Positions 55,151-64,000 are shown, counted from the first letter of the stretch. The stretch is 64,000 nt of DNA from Streptomyces sp. CB00455 (GCF_001905445.1 NZ_LIVQ01000003.1:495353-559352), one strand, 5' to 3'. Program-made: numbers and translations. The notes: generated by a model from the letters alone, not told the origin.

Positions 55151-57175
55151 TCAGCCGGTCCCCCGGGCGGCGGACACGGCCGGCTCCTCCACCCGCGGCC
55201 GCGGCAAGCGCACCTGCGCCCCCACCCCCGCAGAAGACCCCCGCGGCCCGGACAGCACGTACACCAGCCCGAAGCCCGCGGACACCACCGCCGCCCCGCC
55301 CACCGCGTCCAGCACCCAGTGATTGGCCGTCGCCACGATCGCGCACACCGTGATCAGCGGGTGCAGCACCCCCAGCACCTTCTGCCAGCCCTTCGGCGCC
55401 AGCACCACGATCACGATCCCGCACCACAGCGACCAGCCGAAGTGCAGCGACGGCATCGCCGCGTACTGGTTGGAGATCGCGGTCATCGCCCCGTAGGACG
55501 GATTGGCCAGGTCCTGCGGTCCGTGCACGGTGTCGATGAAGCCGAGTGCGGGCATCAGCCGCGGCGGCGCCAGCGGGTAGAGCCAGAAACCGACGAGAGC
55601 CAGCACGGTCGCCAGCCCCAGGGAGGCCCGCGCCCAGCGGTAGTCCCCCGGCCGGCGCCAGTACAGCACCGCCAGGATCGTCAGCGGCACCACGAAGTGG
55701 AAGGAGGTGTAGTAGAAGTTGAAGAACGCCTCCAGCCAGGGCGTCTTCGCCACGGCGTGGTTCACCGCGTGCTCGATGTCGATGCCCAGCGCCCGCTCGA
55801 TCCCGTGGATCTGCGCGCCGTTGCCCTCGGCCAGCGACCGGCTGGTGGGCGCAGCGGCCCGGATGTGCGAGTAGAGCGAGTACCCGACCCGTATCAGCAG
55901 CAGCTCCAGCAGCAGGTTCGGCCGGGACAGCACGCGCCGCCAGAACGGCATCAGCGGCACCCGCGACCAGCGGGCCGCCACGGGCCGCCCGTAGGCCGTC
56001 GGGACGGGCTCGCGCCAGTACGGCGAGGAGCGCGGCAGGAACGGCACCGCGCAGGCCGCCGCCAGCGCTGCCAGGAGCAGCACGTTGTCCCGTACGGGAG
56101 CCAGCGCGGCCAGGTTGGGCAGCAGCACGTCGCTCGGCAGTGTCATGGCGAGGACCACGGCCACCGGCCACACGGGACGGTCGGCGGCCCGGCTGCCCAC
56201 CTTTCCCGCGACGGCGAGCAGTACCCACAGCAGCTGGTGGCGCCAGCCGGCCGGGGACACGGCAACGGCCACGCAGCCGGTGATGGCGACGGCGAGCAGC
56301 AGCTGCCCGTCGCGCGCGTAGCGGACCGCGCGGCGCAGGCCGATCCAGCCGATGCCGGCCGCGAGGGCGGCGTAGAGAAGCATCTCGGCCGGTCCGGACA
56401 GGCCGAGGCGCAGGAGCGCGCCGTGCACGGACTGGTTGGCGAGGCTGTCCGGGGCCCCGCCGAGGCCGGTGCCGGCCAGGTGCTGGATCCAGTACGTCCA
56501 GGAGTCGCGGGGCAGCGCCGCCCAGGACAGGGCGGTGGCGCCGGCGAAGGTCACGGCGGCGGTCCGCGCGGCGGGGCGGCGGCCGGTCAGCCACAGCAGC
56601 GGTGCGAAGAGCAGCAGCGCGGGCTGGAGCGCGGCGGCGAGACCGACGAGGAATCCGGCCGGGCGCTCGCCGGGCACGCGGAAGACGGCCAGCAGCACCA
56701 GCAGCACGGGAAGGACCGCCGTCTGGCCGGGTGAGGCCGCCTCGCGGACGGGCAGCGAGACCATCATCAGCGCGGTCAGCACGGGCGCGGCCAGCAGGGC
56801 GGTGCGGCGCGGGACGGGGTCGGGGAGGCCGCGTGCGGCGACGAGCCCGATGGCGGCGACGAACAGCAGCGTCACGCAGGTCCAGGCGACCTCCAGCGAC
56901 GGCGCGGCCAGGCCGAGGAACGGCCTGAGGACCAGCCCGGCGAACGGGCTGCCGGTGAACTGGCCGGCGTCGTAGAGCGAGCCGGGCAGGCCGCCGGGAA
57001 GGTGGAAGCCGCTCAGCCATTCGCCCGGTGGGACCCGCAGCACGGCGGCGGCCTGTCTGACGGCCAGGGCGCCTGCCAGCGCCCACAGGAGCAGGCGCGC
57101 CGCCCCGAGTCTGCCGCTACCGCCTATGACTCCGGCATGTCCGTTCGCACCGCTGTGTTCTGCCGCGTTAGCCAC
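55151..57175 (-). CDS. GT87-like / PAP2 fusion membrane protein
   Basis: This 674-residue multispanning protein has an N-terminal half (about 1-400) with about ten helices resembling GT87 polyprenyl-phosphate mannosyltransferases, and a C-terminal PAP2-type phosphatase (about 420-650) with SHIRAAAPTSRSLAEGNG, AAMPSLHFGWSLW and TANHWVLDAVGG. The phosphatase histidines are present (SLHF; NHWVLDA). It may act on lipid-linked sugars or inositol phospholipids in the envelope. ATG 57175 is the start. Confidence 0.87.
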   Translation of the reverse strand: MANAAEHSGANGHAGVIGGSGRLGAARLLLWALAGALAVRQAAAVLRVPPGEWLSGFHLPGGLPGSLYDAGQFTGSPFAGLVLRPFLGLAAPSLEVAWTCVTLLFVAAIGLVAARGLPDPVPRRTALLAAPVLTALMMVSLPVREAASPGQTAVLPVLLVLLAVFRVPGERPAGFLVGLAAALQPALLLFAPLLWLTGRRPAARTAAVTFAGATALSWAALPRDSWTYWIQHLAGTGLGGAPDSLANQSVHGALLRLGLSGPAEMLLYAALAAGIGWIGLRRAVRYARDGQLLLAVAITGCVAVAVSPAGWRHQLLWVLLAVAGKVGSRAADRPVWPVAVVLAMTLPSDVLLPNLAALAPVRDNVLLLAALAAACAVPFLPRSSPYWREPVPTAYGRPVAARWSRVPLMPFWRRVLSRPNLLLELLLIRVGYSLYSHIRAAAPTSRSLAEGNGAQIHGIERALGIDIEHAVNHAVAKTPWLEAFFNFYYTSFHFVVPLTILAVLYWRRPGDYRWARASLGLATVLALVGFWLYPLAPPRLMPALGFIDTVHGPQDLANPSYGAMTAISNQYAAMPSLHFGWSLWCGIVIVVLAPKGWQKVLGVLHPLITVCAIVATANHWVLDAVGGAAVVSAGFGLVYVLSGPRGSSAGVGAQVRLPRPRVEEPAVSAARGTG

Positions 57176-57263
57176 GCCTCGCAGGCCTCCCGCCCTGTTG
57201 ACCGCAACCCTGACTTCGCCTGGCTGCCGCGTTTCCTGCCCCGTGCCATTACCTGGACGACGA

Positions 57264-57279
57264 TATCCCGCGCGGGATA
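57264..57279. promoter_or_regulatory. Perfect palindrome TATCCCGCGCGGGATA
   Basis: This 16-bp perfect palindrome ends 2 bp before the -10 hexamer TAGGAT of the monooxygenase gene, so it covers the spacer/-35 region and is a likely repressor site. The regulator is unknown. Confidence 0.65.
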
Positions 57280-57281
57280 CC

Positions 57282-57287
57282 TAGGAT
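57282..57287 (+). promoter_or_regulatory. Leaderless -10 (TAGGAT)
   Basis: TAGGAT is followed after 7 nt by ATG 57295. An earlier ATG at 57286 overlaps the hexamer itself and is unlikely to be used. Confidence 0.55.
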
Positions 57288-57294
57288 GGCCCGC

Positions 57295-57639
57295 ATGAGC
57301 ATCGTGAAGATCAACGCGCTGACCGTCCCCGCCGAGCAGCGGGAAGTGCTGGAGCAGCGCTTCGCCTCCCGTGCGGGCGCCGTGGAGAACTCGGACGGGT
57401 TCGAGTGGTTCGAGCTGCTGCGTCCCGTCGAGGGCACCGACCAGTACCTCGTGTACACGCGCTGGCGTTCCGAGGAGGACTTCCAGGCGTGGATGGAGGG
57501 GCCGATGAAGGCCGCCCACCAGGGCGGCGGCGCAGGTGGGGCGGGTGGCGAGGGCGGCGGGCGGCCGAAGCCCGCGGCGTCCGGCTCGTCGGTGTGGTCG
57601 TTCGAGGTCGTGCAGCAGGCGGCGCCGAAGCAGGCGTGA
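57295..57639 (+). CDS. Antibiotic-biosynthesis-monooxygenase-fold (heme-degrading-like) protein
   Basis: The 114-residue ABM-fold protein shows IVKINALTVPAEQREVLEQR, FEWFELLRPVEGTDQYLVYT and W-x-S-EEDFQAWMEGPMKAAH. This pattern resembles actinobacterial MhuD/HmoB-like proteins that cleave heme. A Gly-rich insertion (about 80-98) precedes the last strand. The heme ligand His may be in AAHQGG. Iron or heme control through the palindrome is possible. Confidence 0.85.
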   Translation: MSIVKINALTVPAEQREVLEQRFASRAGAVENSDGFEWFELLRPVEGTDQYLVYTRWRSEEDFQAWMEGPMKAAHQGGGAGGAGGEGGGRPKPAASGSSVWSFEVVQQAAPKQA

Positions 57640-57770
57640 CCCCGCCCGGCAGCTCGCCCTCCCGATACGCGGGAGGGCGCTTCCCGGGGCCGGGTACGGG
57701 GGTCGGCGGCAGGTCGGCGGCAGGTCAGCGGCAGATCAGCGGGCAGGTCAGCAGCCTGCCGGTGGCCGGT

Positions 57771-58166
57771 TCAGCCCCAGAAGGCGTCGCTCTCCTCGAT
57801 GTCCTCGGTGCACTCGTCGATGTCGGTGATCTTGTCGCCGATGATGGTGAAGAAGAGGCCCGCGCGGATCTCGATGCCGCGGTCGCCGCGGTCCCCGCGG
57901 GCCGTGTGGAAGCTCATCACGTGGCCGCGGCCGTCGGCGAGGACCGCTTCGGGGCGGACCTGGAAGGTGCCGCCGGTCTCCTCTCCGAGGCGCCGGTAGA
58001 GGTCGAGGACGGCTTCCCGCCCCTTGTGGTGCCCGGACATCGGGCCGCTGCCGGGCACGTGGTGGATGACGTCGGCCGTCATCAGCCTGCCCAGCGTCTC
58101 CATGTCGCCTTTGGCGAAGGCCTCGTAGCCGCGGCGGACCAGGGCACAGTCGGGATGCTCCGACAT
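57771..58166 (-). CDS. NTF2-like / SnoaL-like protein
   Basis: This 131-residue cone-shaped-barrel protein shows VRRGYEAFAKGDMETLGRLM, HHVPGSGPMSGHHKGREAVL and ITDIDECTEDIEESDAFW. Such proteins are isomerases, hydrolases or ligand binders. ATG 58166 is preferred over an upstream ATG at 58214 because family homology begins there. The role is unknown. Confidence 0.85.
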   Translation of the reverse strand: MSEHPDCALVRRGYEAFAKGDMETLGRLMTADVIHHVPGSGPMSGHHKGREAVLDLYRRLGEETGGTFQVRPEAVLADGRGHVMSFHTARGDRGDRGIEIRAGLFFTIIGDKITDIDECTEDIEESDAFWG

Positions 58167-58273
58167 GACGGTTCCCACCCTCCACGCGTATGGTTTATCC
58201 CTTTTCCCTATCATCGGCCCGGCTCTGTGGATATTCCACGCGGCTGATCCGCCGCGAACTCCACAATGACGTC

Positions 58274-58804
58274 ATGACGACACCCGCGCACAGCAAGCCC
58301 GGCAGCACGAAGCCCGCCCGCCCCGGCGAGTGGCACGTGACGACCGAGCCGTTCACCACGCCGGATGCCACGGCCCTGCTCCGTGCCTATTACGCCGAGG
58401 TCGCCGGCCGGTACTGGAAACGGCCCGTCACCGAGGCCGAGATCGATGAAGGGCTCCTGGACTTCCCGGCCGACGGGCTCGCTCCACCGACGGGCCAGTT
58501 CGTGGTCGGCCGGTGGGACGGCGAGCCGCTGGCCTGCGGCGGGATACGGCTGCTCGACCCGGTCACCGCCGAGCTCACACGGGTGTACGTCGACCGGCGC
58601 GCCCGCGGTACCGGTGGCGGGGCGGCACTGCTCGGCGTCCTGGAGGCGCAGGCCCGCGCGATGGGCGCCGAGCGGCTCCGGCTGGACACCCGGTCCGATC
58701 TCGTGGAGGCCCGGGCGCTGTATGCGCGACACGGCTACGCGGAGATACCCGCGTACAAGACCGACCCGTATGCGGAGCACTTCTTCGAGAAGCGCCTGGT
58801 CTGA
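58274..58804 (+). CDS. GNAT family N-acetyltransferase
   Basis: The 176-residue protein has the GNAT acetyl-CoA motif region TRVYVDRRARGTGGGAALLG (R/Q-x-x-G-x-G/A pattern, about 105-124), then LRLDTRSDLVEARALYARHG and YAEIPAY. Substrate unknown. ATG 58274; CACAAT a few bases upstream could be a leaderless -10. Confidence 0.9.
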   Translation: MTTPAHSKPGSTKPARPGEWHVTTEPFTTPDATALLRAYYAEVAGRYWKRPVTEAEIDEGLLDFPADGLAPPTGQFVVGRWDGEPLACGGIRLLDPVTAELTRVYVDRRARGTGGGAALLGVLEAQARAMGAERLRLDTRSDLVEARALYARHGYAEIPAYKTDPYAEHFFEKRLV

Positions 58805-58916
58805 TTTACGTCCTTCGAGAGGGGCCTGGTCTGATCCGCCTGAGCGATCCGCCTGGCTGATCGCCTGGCCGATCCGCCGTGCCGGGATCCGTCCGGTCCG
58901 GTCCGGGGCGCGGCGA

Positions 58917-60989
58917 CTAGGGCGCGGCGTGGTCCCGCCGCGCCGAGGCCTCGTAGGGCTCCTCGGCGTCGGATCCGCAGAGCTCCGCGTTGATCTCGCG
59001 CACCAGCTGGACGAGGTCGGTCGGCCGGTCCGGGCCCCACCAGTCCCCGAGCAGCTCGGCGAGCGACTCCTCGCGCGCGTAGGCGAGCCTGATCGCGGCC
59101 TCCCGCCCCTTGCCGGTCAGGACGAGCGCCAGCCCGTCGCGGACGGCGAGCCCGCGCTCCTCGACCTGGCGGGCGGCGTCCGTGACGGCCCTCAGGGGCA
59201 CGATGGTGCGCTCGGCGAGCCTGGAGGGCTCGGCGGACCCGTACTTGTTGATCCGCATCAGCAGCCAGCTCGTTGCGGGCAGCAGGTCGTAGCCCGCCTT
59301 CTCGGTGATCTTCTCGTAGACGTGCCGGCGGCCCTCCCTCGTACCGAGCAGCGACAGCGCCCGGGCCACCTCGTCGTGGGAGGAACGCTCGACGGGGTTG
59401 GAGGCCAGGGTCTCGGTGACGTCGGGTGCGGTGACGGAGACGCGGAGCTTGTCCTCCTTCAGGAACCAGGCGACGACGAAGGCGATGAGGACGATGGGGA
59501 CGGCGTAGAGGAAGACGTCGGTGATGGAGGTCGCGTAGGCGTCGAGGACCCGGGGACGCACATCGGCCGGGAGCGCGCCGACGGCCCGCGGGTCGGCCTC
59601 CAGCTGCGCGGCGCCCACACCGGGCGGCAGCCGGGCGCCCTCGAGGGCGGAGGCCAGGCTGCCCTGGAGCTGGTTGGTGAAGATCGTGCCGAAGATCGCG
59701 ACGCCGAAGGAGGCGCCGATGGAGCGGAAGAAGGTGGCGCCGGAGGTCGCGACGCCCAGGTCGGCGTAGCTGACGGCGTTCTGCACGACCAGGACGAGTA
59801 CCTGCATGACGAGGCCGAGGCCCACACCGAAGACGAAGAAGTAGGCACTCATCTCCCAGGTGGAGCTGGTGCGGTGCAGCTGGTGGAGGAGGAGCAGGCC
59901 GATGGCGGTGACGCCGGTCCCGGCGATGGGGAAGACCTTCCACCGGCCGGTCCGGCTGACGATCTGGCCGGAGGCGGTGGAGGAGATCAGCATGCCGAGC
60001 ACCATGGGCAGCATGTGGACGCCCGACATCGTCGGCGATACGCCCTGGACGACCTGGAGGAAGGTCGGCAGGTAGACCATCGCGCCGAACATCGCGAAGC
60101 CGACCACGAAACTGATCACCGAGCAGAGGGTGAAGGTGCGGATGCGGAACAGCTTCAGCGGCAGCACGGGTTCGACCGCCCGGCGCTCCACGTGGATGAA
60201 GGCGACCAGCAGTGCCGCCCCGAGGACGGCCAGGCCGATGATCTGCGCCGAGCCCCAGGGCCAGGTGGTGCCGCCGAGGGAGGCGACCAGGACGAGGCAG
60301 GTGGCCACCGAGGCGATGAGCAGGGTGCCGAGGTAGTCGATGGTGTGTTTCGAGGAACGCACGGGGATGTGCAGCGCGGCGGCGATGACGGCGAGGGCGA
60401 CCAGACCGATGGGGATGTTGATGTAGAAGACCCACCGCCAGGACAGGTGGTCGACGAACAGGCCGCCCAGCAGCGGGCCGAGCACGCTGGTCGCGCCGAA
60501 GACCCCGCCGAAGAGGCCCTGGTACTTGCCCCGTTCCCGCGGCGGGACGATGTCGCCCACGATCGCCATGGACAGCACGATCAGCCCGCCGCCGCCGAGG
60601 CCCTGCAGCGCGCGGAAGCCGATGAGCTGGGGCATGTTCTGGGCGAGGCCGCAGAGGGCGGAGCCGATGAGGAAGAGGACGATGGCGTACTGGTAGAGCT
60701 TCTTGCGTCCGTACTGGTCGCCGAGCTTGCCCCACAGCGGGGTGGCCGCGGTCGAGGCCAGCATGTAGGCGGTGACCACCCAGGACAGGTGGGCCATCCC
60801 GCCGAGGTCGCTGACGATGGTCGGCAGGGCGGTGGAGACGATGGTCTGGTCGAGAGCGGCGATCAGCAGGCCCAGGAGCAGCGCGCCGATGGAGACCAGC
60901 ACCTCGCGCGAGGTGCGTTCGGCGCCGGGTCCCGGACCCTTCGGGCCGGGGCCGGGCTCTACGGCGTCCGCGGTCACATCCTGAGCCAT
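58917..60989 (-). CDS. DHA2-type MFS exporter fused to a C-terminal MarR-like domain
   Basis: This 690-residue protein has 14 membrane helices (about 35-530) with the DHA2 signatures [13 protein letters not shown] and [21 protein letters not shown] cytoplasmic C-terminal domain of about 150 residues follows: [38 protein letters not shown] and [20 protein letters not shown], the helix-turn-helix and wing pattern of MarR proteins. ATG 60989 has AGGAGG 5 nt upstream; ATG 61022 is upstream in frame. The fused domain may sense the exported drug or regulate the gene. Confidence 0.9.
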   Translation of the reverse strand: MAQDVTADAVEPGPGPKGPGPGAERTSREVLVSIGALLLGLLIAALDQTIVSTALPTIVSDLGGMAHLSWVVTAYMLASTAATPLWGKLGDQYGRKKLYQYAIVLFLIGSALCGLAQNMPQLIGFRALQGLGGGGLIVLSMAIVGDIVPPRERGKYQGLFGGVFGATSVLGPLLGGLFVDHLSWRWVFYINIPIGLVALAVIAAALHIPVRSSKHTIDYLGTLLIASVATCLVLVASLGGTTWPWGSAQIIGLAVLGAALLVAFIHVERRAVEPVLPLKLFRIRTFTLCSVISFVVGFAMFGAMVYLPTFLQVVQGVSPTMSGVHMLPMVLGMLISSTASGQIVSRTGRWKVFPIAGTGVTAIGLLLLHQLHRTSSTWEMSAYFFVFGVGLGLVMQVLVLVVQNAVSYADLGVATSGATFFRSIGASFGVAIFGTIFTNQLQGSLASALEGARLPPGVGAAQLEADPRAVGALPADVRPRVLDAYATSITDVFLYAVPIVLIAFVVAWFLKEDKLRVSVTAPDVTETLASNPVERSSHDEVARALSLLGTREGRRHVYEKITEKAGYDLLPATSWLLMRINKYGSAEPSRLAERTIVPLRAVTDAARQVEERGLAVRDGLALVLTGKGREAAIRLAYAREESLAELLGDWWGPDRPTDLVQLVREINAELCGSDAEEPYEASARRDHAAP

Positions 60990-61116
60990 CGATGCCTCCT
61001 CGGGCCGGATCAACATTTCCATCCTGCGCGGTGTGTCCGGTTATGGCCTCTCGAATGGGTGGGGACCGGCCCCGCGGGTCTGCATAATCGCTGGCAATGG
61101 CCAGGGAGGGATTCCA

Positions 61117-62001
61117 ATGAGCGCTGAGCACTGTCCGGATTGCGACGCCGTCGGCGCGGACTGCGCGTGTGCGCCGGGTGCGCGTTTCGACCCGATGCGT
61201 GTGCGCCCGTACGTGACGTTGCCCGACCCCGGCGAACCGGAGGGTACGGCCCCGCCGCCGATAACCGGCGCGGTGTCCCCTGCGCCGCAGGACGACACGC
61301 CGGCGTACGGGATACCCGTACCGTCCGCGCACCATCCGTGGCCCGAAGGCCCGGCCGCCGTGCCGCGCCCGGACGAGACGACTCGGCTCCGGGCCGTCCC
61401 GCAGGCGGGCGGCACCGGCCCGAGGCAACAGGGCCGTCCCGCGGGCCGGCGGCTGCTGCCGCTGCTGATCGGCGCCGCGGCGGCGGTGGCGCTCGGTGGT
61501 ACGGCCGTGGCGGTATGGGTGATGCCGGGTTCGGACGGGGGCGACGCCGCCGTGCTGGACGCCAAGGCTTCGGCGCCCGTGCTGAAGGTGGCCCCGGCCG
61601 AGCCGTCCCGGACGCCGTCCCTGTCGTCCCCGTCGGCCTCACGCTCGGCCTCCGCCTCGCGCTCCCCGTCGCCGAGCGCCTCCAAGTCGGCGTCGCCGAC
61701 CCCTTCCCCGAGCGCGTCCCGCACGTCGGCGCCGCCCTCCCCCAGCCCCTCGCCCACCGCGAGCCGCACCACCGGCTCCCCGCCGGCGGCGCAGGGGCCG
61801 ACGCTGCGCTACGGCGATTCGGGGGCCGAGGTGGAGAAGCTCCAGCGCCTGCTCGCAGGGCGGGGCCTGTACCGGGGCCGCGTCGACGGGAAGTACGACT
61901 GGAAGGTCGAGAACGCGGTCTCGACCTTCCAGTACAACAACAACATCGACGACGAGTGGGGCGTCTACGGCCCTGTGACCCGTCGGGCGCTGGAGGGATG
62001 A
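61117..62001 (+). CDS. Membrane protein with C-terminal peptidoglycan-binding domain
   Basis: The 294-residue protein opens with a small Cys cluster CPDCDAVGADCACAPG (about 5-20, a likely zinc knuckle). A cytoplasmic Pro-rich stretch, one membrane helix (LLPLLIGAAAAVALGGTAVA, about 113-132), a Ser/Pro-rich external stalk and a PG_binding_1 domain (LRYGDSGAEVEKLQRLLAGR, about 228-247; NAVSTFQYNNNID) follow. ATG 61117 has GGGAGGG 7 nt upstream. The architecture suits a cell-wall sensor or tether. Confidence 0.87.
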   Translation: MSAEHCPDCDAVGADCACAPGARFDPMRVRPYVTLPDPGEPEGTAPPPITGAVSPAPQDDTPAYGIPVPSAHHPWPEGPAAVPRPDETTRLRAVPQAGGTGPRQQGRPAGRRLLPLLIGAAAAVALGGTAVAVWVMPGSDGGDAAVLDAKASAPVLKVAPAEPSRTPSLSSPSASRSASASRSPSPSASKSASPTPSPSASRTSAPPSPSPSPTASRTTGSPPAAQGPTLRYGDSGAEVEKLQRLLAGRGLYRGRVDGKYDWKVENAVSTFQYNNNIDDEWGVYGPVTRRALEG

Positions 62002-62053
62002 GGCTCACACCCAGCGCGGTGGCGCGAGCCGGTCCTCTTTTGTATCGTGGAGG

Positions 62054-62111
62054 AACAAAGTGGTTCCGCCTTCACTCCCTGACCGGTGGGCGGAACCACT
62101 TGTTCTCTTTT
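62054..62111 (+). terminator. Hairpin with U-rich tail before the HAD gene
   Basis: AACAAAGTGGTTCCGCC (62054-62070) pairs with GGCGGAACCACTTGTT (62089-62104) across an 18-nt loop, with one bulged base. CTCTTTT follows. This looks like an intrinsic terminator or attenuator 24 bp before ATG 62135. A TetR/GntR operator is the alternative reading. Confidence 0.65.
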
Positions 62112-62134
62112 CCCGCCCGTCTGGAGCCCCGCCG

Positions 62135-62818
62135 ATGCCGGCCAGCACCACCACCGCGCCCGTCGTCCTGACCGCCAGGGCCCTGCTCCTGGACATGGAC
62201 GGCACCATCGTCAACTCCGATGCGGTGGTCGAGCGCTGCTGGCGCGACTGGGCGGTCTCCCACGGACTGGACCCGCAGGAGGCCCTCAAGGTGGTCCACG
62301 GCCGCCAGGGCTACGCCACCATGGCCGTCCTGCTGCCGGACCGCCCGATGGAGGTCAACCACGCGGAGAACGCCGTGATGCTGGCCCGCGAGACGGCCGA
62401 CACCGACGGTGTGGTGCCGGTCGCGGGCGCACGGGAGTTCATGGCGGCCCTGAGCGGCCTCCCCCACGCCTTGGTTACCTCCGCGGACGCCGCCCTGGCC
62501 ACGGCCCGCATGACGGCCGCCGCACTCCCGATGCCGCAGGTCCGGATCACGGCCGAGTCCGTCGGGGCCAGCAAGCCGGACCCGGAGGGCTTCCTCAAGG
62601 GCGCGGCCGCGCTGGGCGTGGCCCCGGCGGACTGCATCGTGTTCGAGGACTCCGAAGCGGGCATAGCCGCAGGCCGCGCGGCGGGCATGCGCGTGATCGG
62701 CGTGGGCCCCCGCGCGGCGACCCACACCCCCACGGCCCACGTCCCCGACCTGACCCCCGTCCACGTGACCACCACCCCGGACGGCTCGCTGCGCATAACG
62801 CTGACGCCCGGGGGCTGA
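62135..62818 (+). CDS. HAD-superfamily sugar phosphatase-like
   Basis: The 227-residue protein has HAD motif I LLLDMDGTIVNSD (about 15-27), motif II TSADAAL, and motif III/IV KPDPEGFLKGAAALGV with FEDSEAGIAAGRAAGM. It matches the beta-phosphoglucomutase / glycerol-3-phosphatase-like subgroup. ATG 62135 has GGAG 9 nt upstream. An in-frame ATG at 62060 lies inside the hairpin and is less likely. Confidence 0.9.
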   Translation: MPASTTTAPVVLTARALLLDMDGTIVNSDAVVERCWRDWAVSHGLDPQEALKVVHGRQGYATMAVLLPDRPMEVNHAENAVMLARETADTDGVVPVAGAREFMAALSGLPHALVTSADAALATARMTAAALPMPQVRITAESVGASKPDPEGFLKGAAALGVAPADCIVFEDSEAGIAAGRAAGMRVIGVGPRAATHTPTAHVPDLTPVHVTTTPDGSLRITLTPGG

Positions 62819-62964
62819 GGGGGCCGGGGCCTGCGCCGGTCGGCGTCACGGAGGGCCGGGCGGGGGCGGCGGGGGCTTCGGAGGGCGGGGGCTGTGCTGG
62901 GTCGGGGTGGGGTGGTTGGGGCGGGGGCTTTGGGAGTCGGGGTCCGCGCTGGTCGGCGTCAGGG

Positions 62965-63310
62965 AAGGGTTGGGGGTTTCCCGTCAGTCTCATCGTCTCT
63001 CCGTGTCGGGCCGACCCCTCAAGGGCGCTCCCTGCGGTCGCGTCGCTTCGCGATGTCGCTGCGCTCCACCCTTGACCGCCCGTCCCGCCCCGGACATACG
63101 AAGACTGCCGGGAACCCCCCAAAGGAACGGGCCGGGGGACAGAGAGACATTCGGGGAGATCAGGGAGGCGACTGCCCGCTTCGGCGGGCACGTCCCGGCC
63201 CGGGCCCGTAGGCAGGCACGTCCGGGTCGGGGGGCGCATCAGATCGCTACACACTTGCTCTCAGCTCAGCGGCTGCCACTTGCTCGTGGCCGGGCGTAAG
63301 CGTCACAAGC
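62965..63310. repeat. Left arm of a large inverted repeat
   Basis: This arm contains the GGGGGTTTCCCGTC element (62972 on), an insert with GGGCGCTCCCTGCGGTCGCG, the block CATACGAAGACTGCCGGGAA, a CCCGGGCCCGTAGGCAGGCA block and one GATCGCTACACAC unit (63242 on). Each block is found in the same order, inverted, at 63590-63990. No gene was found in 62819-64000. Confidence 0.85.
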
Positions 63311-63564
63311 CGCCCACGGCCGTCACCTGTCCCTCTTTGCCCGCGACAGCGGGCAGTTGGGAGCAGAAAAAACAGAAGAAAGGGCCGGGGTGGAGTGGGG
63401 TAAGGGGCGAGAGGGAGCGCTTGAGCACCCTTCGGACGGCCCAGCGAGCCCTGCCGGAGCCTGACGCCGAACTTTCCAACGCCACACTCCGTCAGGCGCC
63501 TTTCCCACTCTCACCTGGGCGCCAAACATGGACAAACTGCCCGCAGTCGCCGTCCCGGAGACGC

Positions 63565-63720
63565 GTGTAGCGATCCGAGGCGGCTTATGCCAAGCCACAA
63601 GCAGGTGGCAGCCGCCAAACGAGAGACGTGTGTAGCGATCTGTGGCAGCTTATGCCCGGCCACAAACAACTGGCAGCCGCCATGCAGGAGAACTGTGTAG
63701 CGATCTGATGCGCCCCCCAA
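63565..63720. repeat. 65-bp tandem units
   Basis: GTGTAGCGATC begins at 63565, 63630 and 63695, exactly 65 bp apart. Between them are a GCNGCTTATGCC block, a CCACAARCARSTGGCAGCCG block and a variable purine-rich stretch. A related single unit lies inverted at about 63240-63305. Confidence 0.85.
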
Positions 63721-63990
63721 CCCGGAGCATGCCTGCCTACGGGCCCGGGCCGGAACATGGCCGCCGAAGCGGACAGTCCGCTCCCTGATGCCCCGCGCCT
63801 GTCTCTGTCCCCCGGCCCGTTCCTTTGGGGGTTCCCGGCAGTCTTCGTATGTCCGGGGCGGGACGGGCGGTCAAGGGTGGCCGAAGGCCATCGCGAAGCG
63901 ACGCGACCGCAGGGAGCGCCCTTGAGGGCCCGGCCCGACACGGAGAGACGATGAGACTGACGGGAACCCCCCAACCCACCCCCGATACCG
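63590..63990. repeat. Right arm of the large inverted repeat
   Basis: This is the inverse of 62965-63310, with substitutions and small indels; it carries extra 65-bp units. Similarity continues to the end of the window, so the repeat may extend beyond it. Confidence 0.85.
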
Positions 63991-64000
63991 ACCAGCGCGG

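Noticed and set aside
63565..63720. CRISPR-like or attC-like array of 65-bp units
   Set aside because: There are only two to three units, the variable part is short and not spacer-like, and no cas or integron integrase is nearby.

Overview
The window is a stretch of a Streptomyces (or very close actinomycete) chromosome. The evidence is very high G+C coding DNA with strong third-position bias, frequent GTG starts, GTGA/ATGA-coupled cistrons, leaderless promoters (a TANNNT hexamer 6-8 nt before the start codon), a class A RNase P RNA, DUF397/XRE gene pairs, and the interspersed repeat beginning CAGCCCCGCCGGCG. I saw no rRNA or tRNA gene and no CRISPR array.

Layout. 1-9.2 kb: housekeeping and small-metabolism genes (PhzF-like, SDR, Bcr/CflA-type exporter, Rsm22-like methyltransferase, dimethylargininase divergent from a TetR gene, prim-pol domain protein, YaaA, RNB ribonuclease). 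9.27-9.68 kb: rnpB. 9.8-12.9 kb: a coupled Nif3 / zinc-ribbon / RNase H-phosphatase operon. 14.7-22.2 kb: three oxidoreductase/hydratase genes, a lipid-transfer thiolase and a fused acyl-CoA dehydrogenase. 23.1-33.8 kb: Ser/Thr kinase, XRE/DUF397 locus with a truncated ATPase remnant, cell-wall amidase, F420-type oxidoreductase and others. 31.99-36.0 kb: a glycosyltransferase / methyltransferase / alpha-alpha toroid operon next to a KstR-type regulator. 36.1-41.0 kb: a lower-GC accessory stretch with integrase and transposase remnants and small membrane proteins. 41.8-43.5 kb: ferredoxin and aldehyde dehydrogenase. 44.8-51.5 kb: a cobalamin riboswitch followed by five coupled genes. 51.65-52.2 kb: a probable riboswitch and a small lytic transglycosylase. 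52.4-55.0 kb: divergent FadA5-like thiolase and CYP125-like P450. 55.1-62.8 kb: PAP2/GT87 fusion, monooxygenase, NTF2, GNAT, MFS-MarR fusion, peptidoglycan-binding protein and HAD phosphatase. 62.8-64 kb: a large inverted repeat with no gene.

Two systems stand out. (1) A dispersed steroid side-chain catabolic set: KstR-like regulator, CYP125-like P450, FadA5-like thiolase, FadE34-like fused acyl-CoA dehydrogenase, Ltp-like thiolase, and MaoC hydratase / Zn-alcohol dehydrogenase / SDR. It is tied together by palindromes that fit TNNAACNNGTTNNA, exactly at three promoters and with one mismatch at two more. (2) A B12-riboswitch operon that encodes a secreted alpha-alpha barrel protein and a second secreted anchored protein, followed by EcfT, a double EcfA and an S component. 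The first two genes resemble the two domains of animal intrinsic factor/transcobalamin split into separate genes, which is an inference. The double EcfA has an in-frame 17-residue repeat made from the same element that is dispersed between genes elsewhere.
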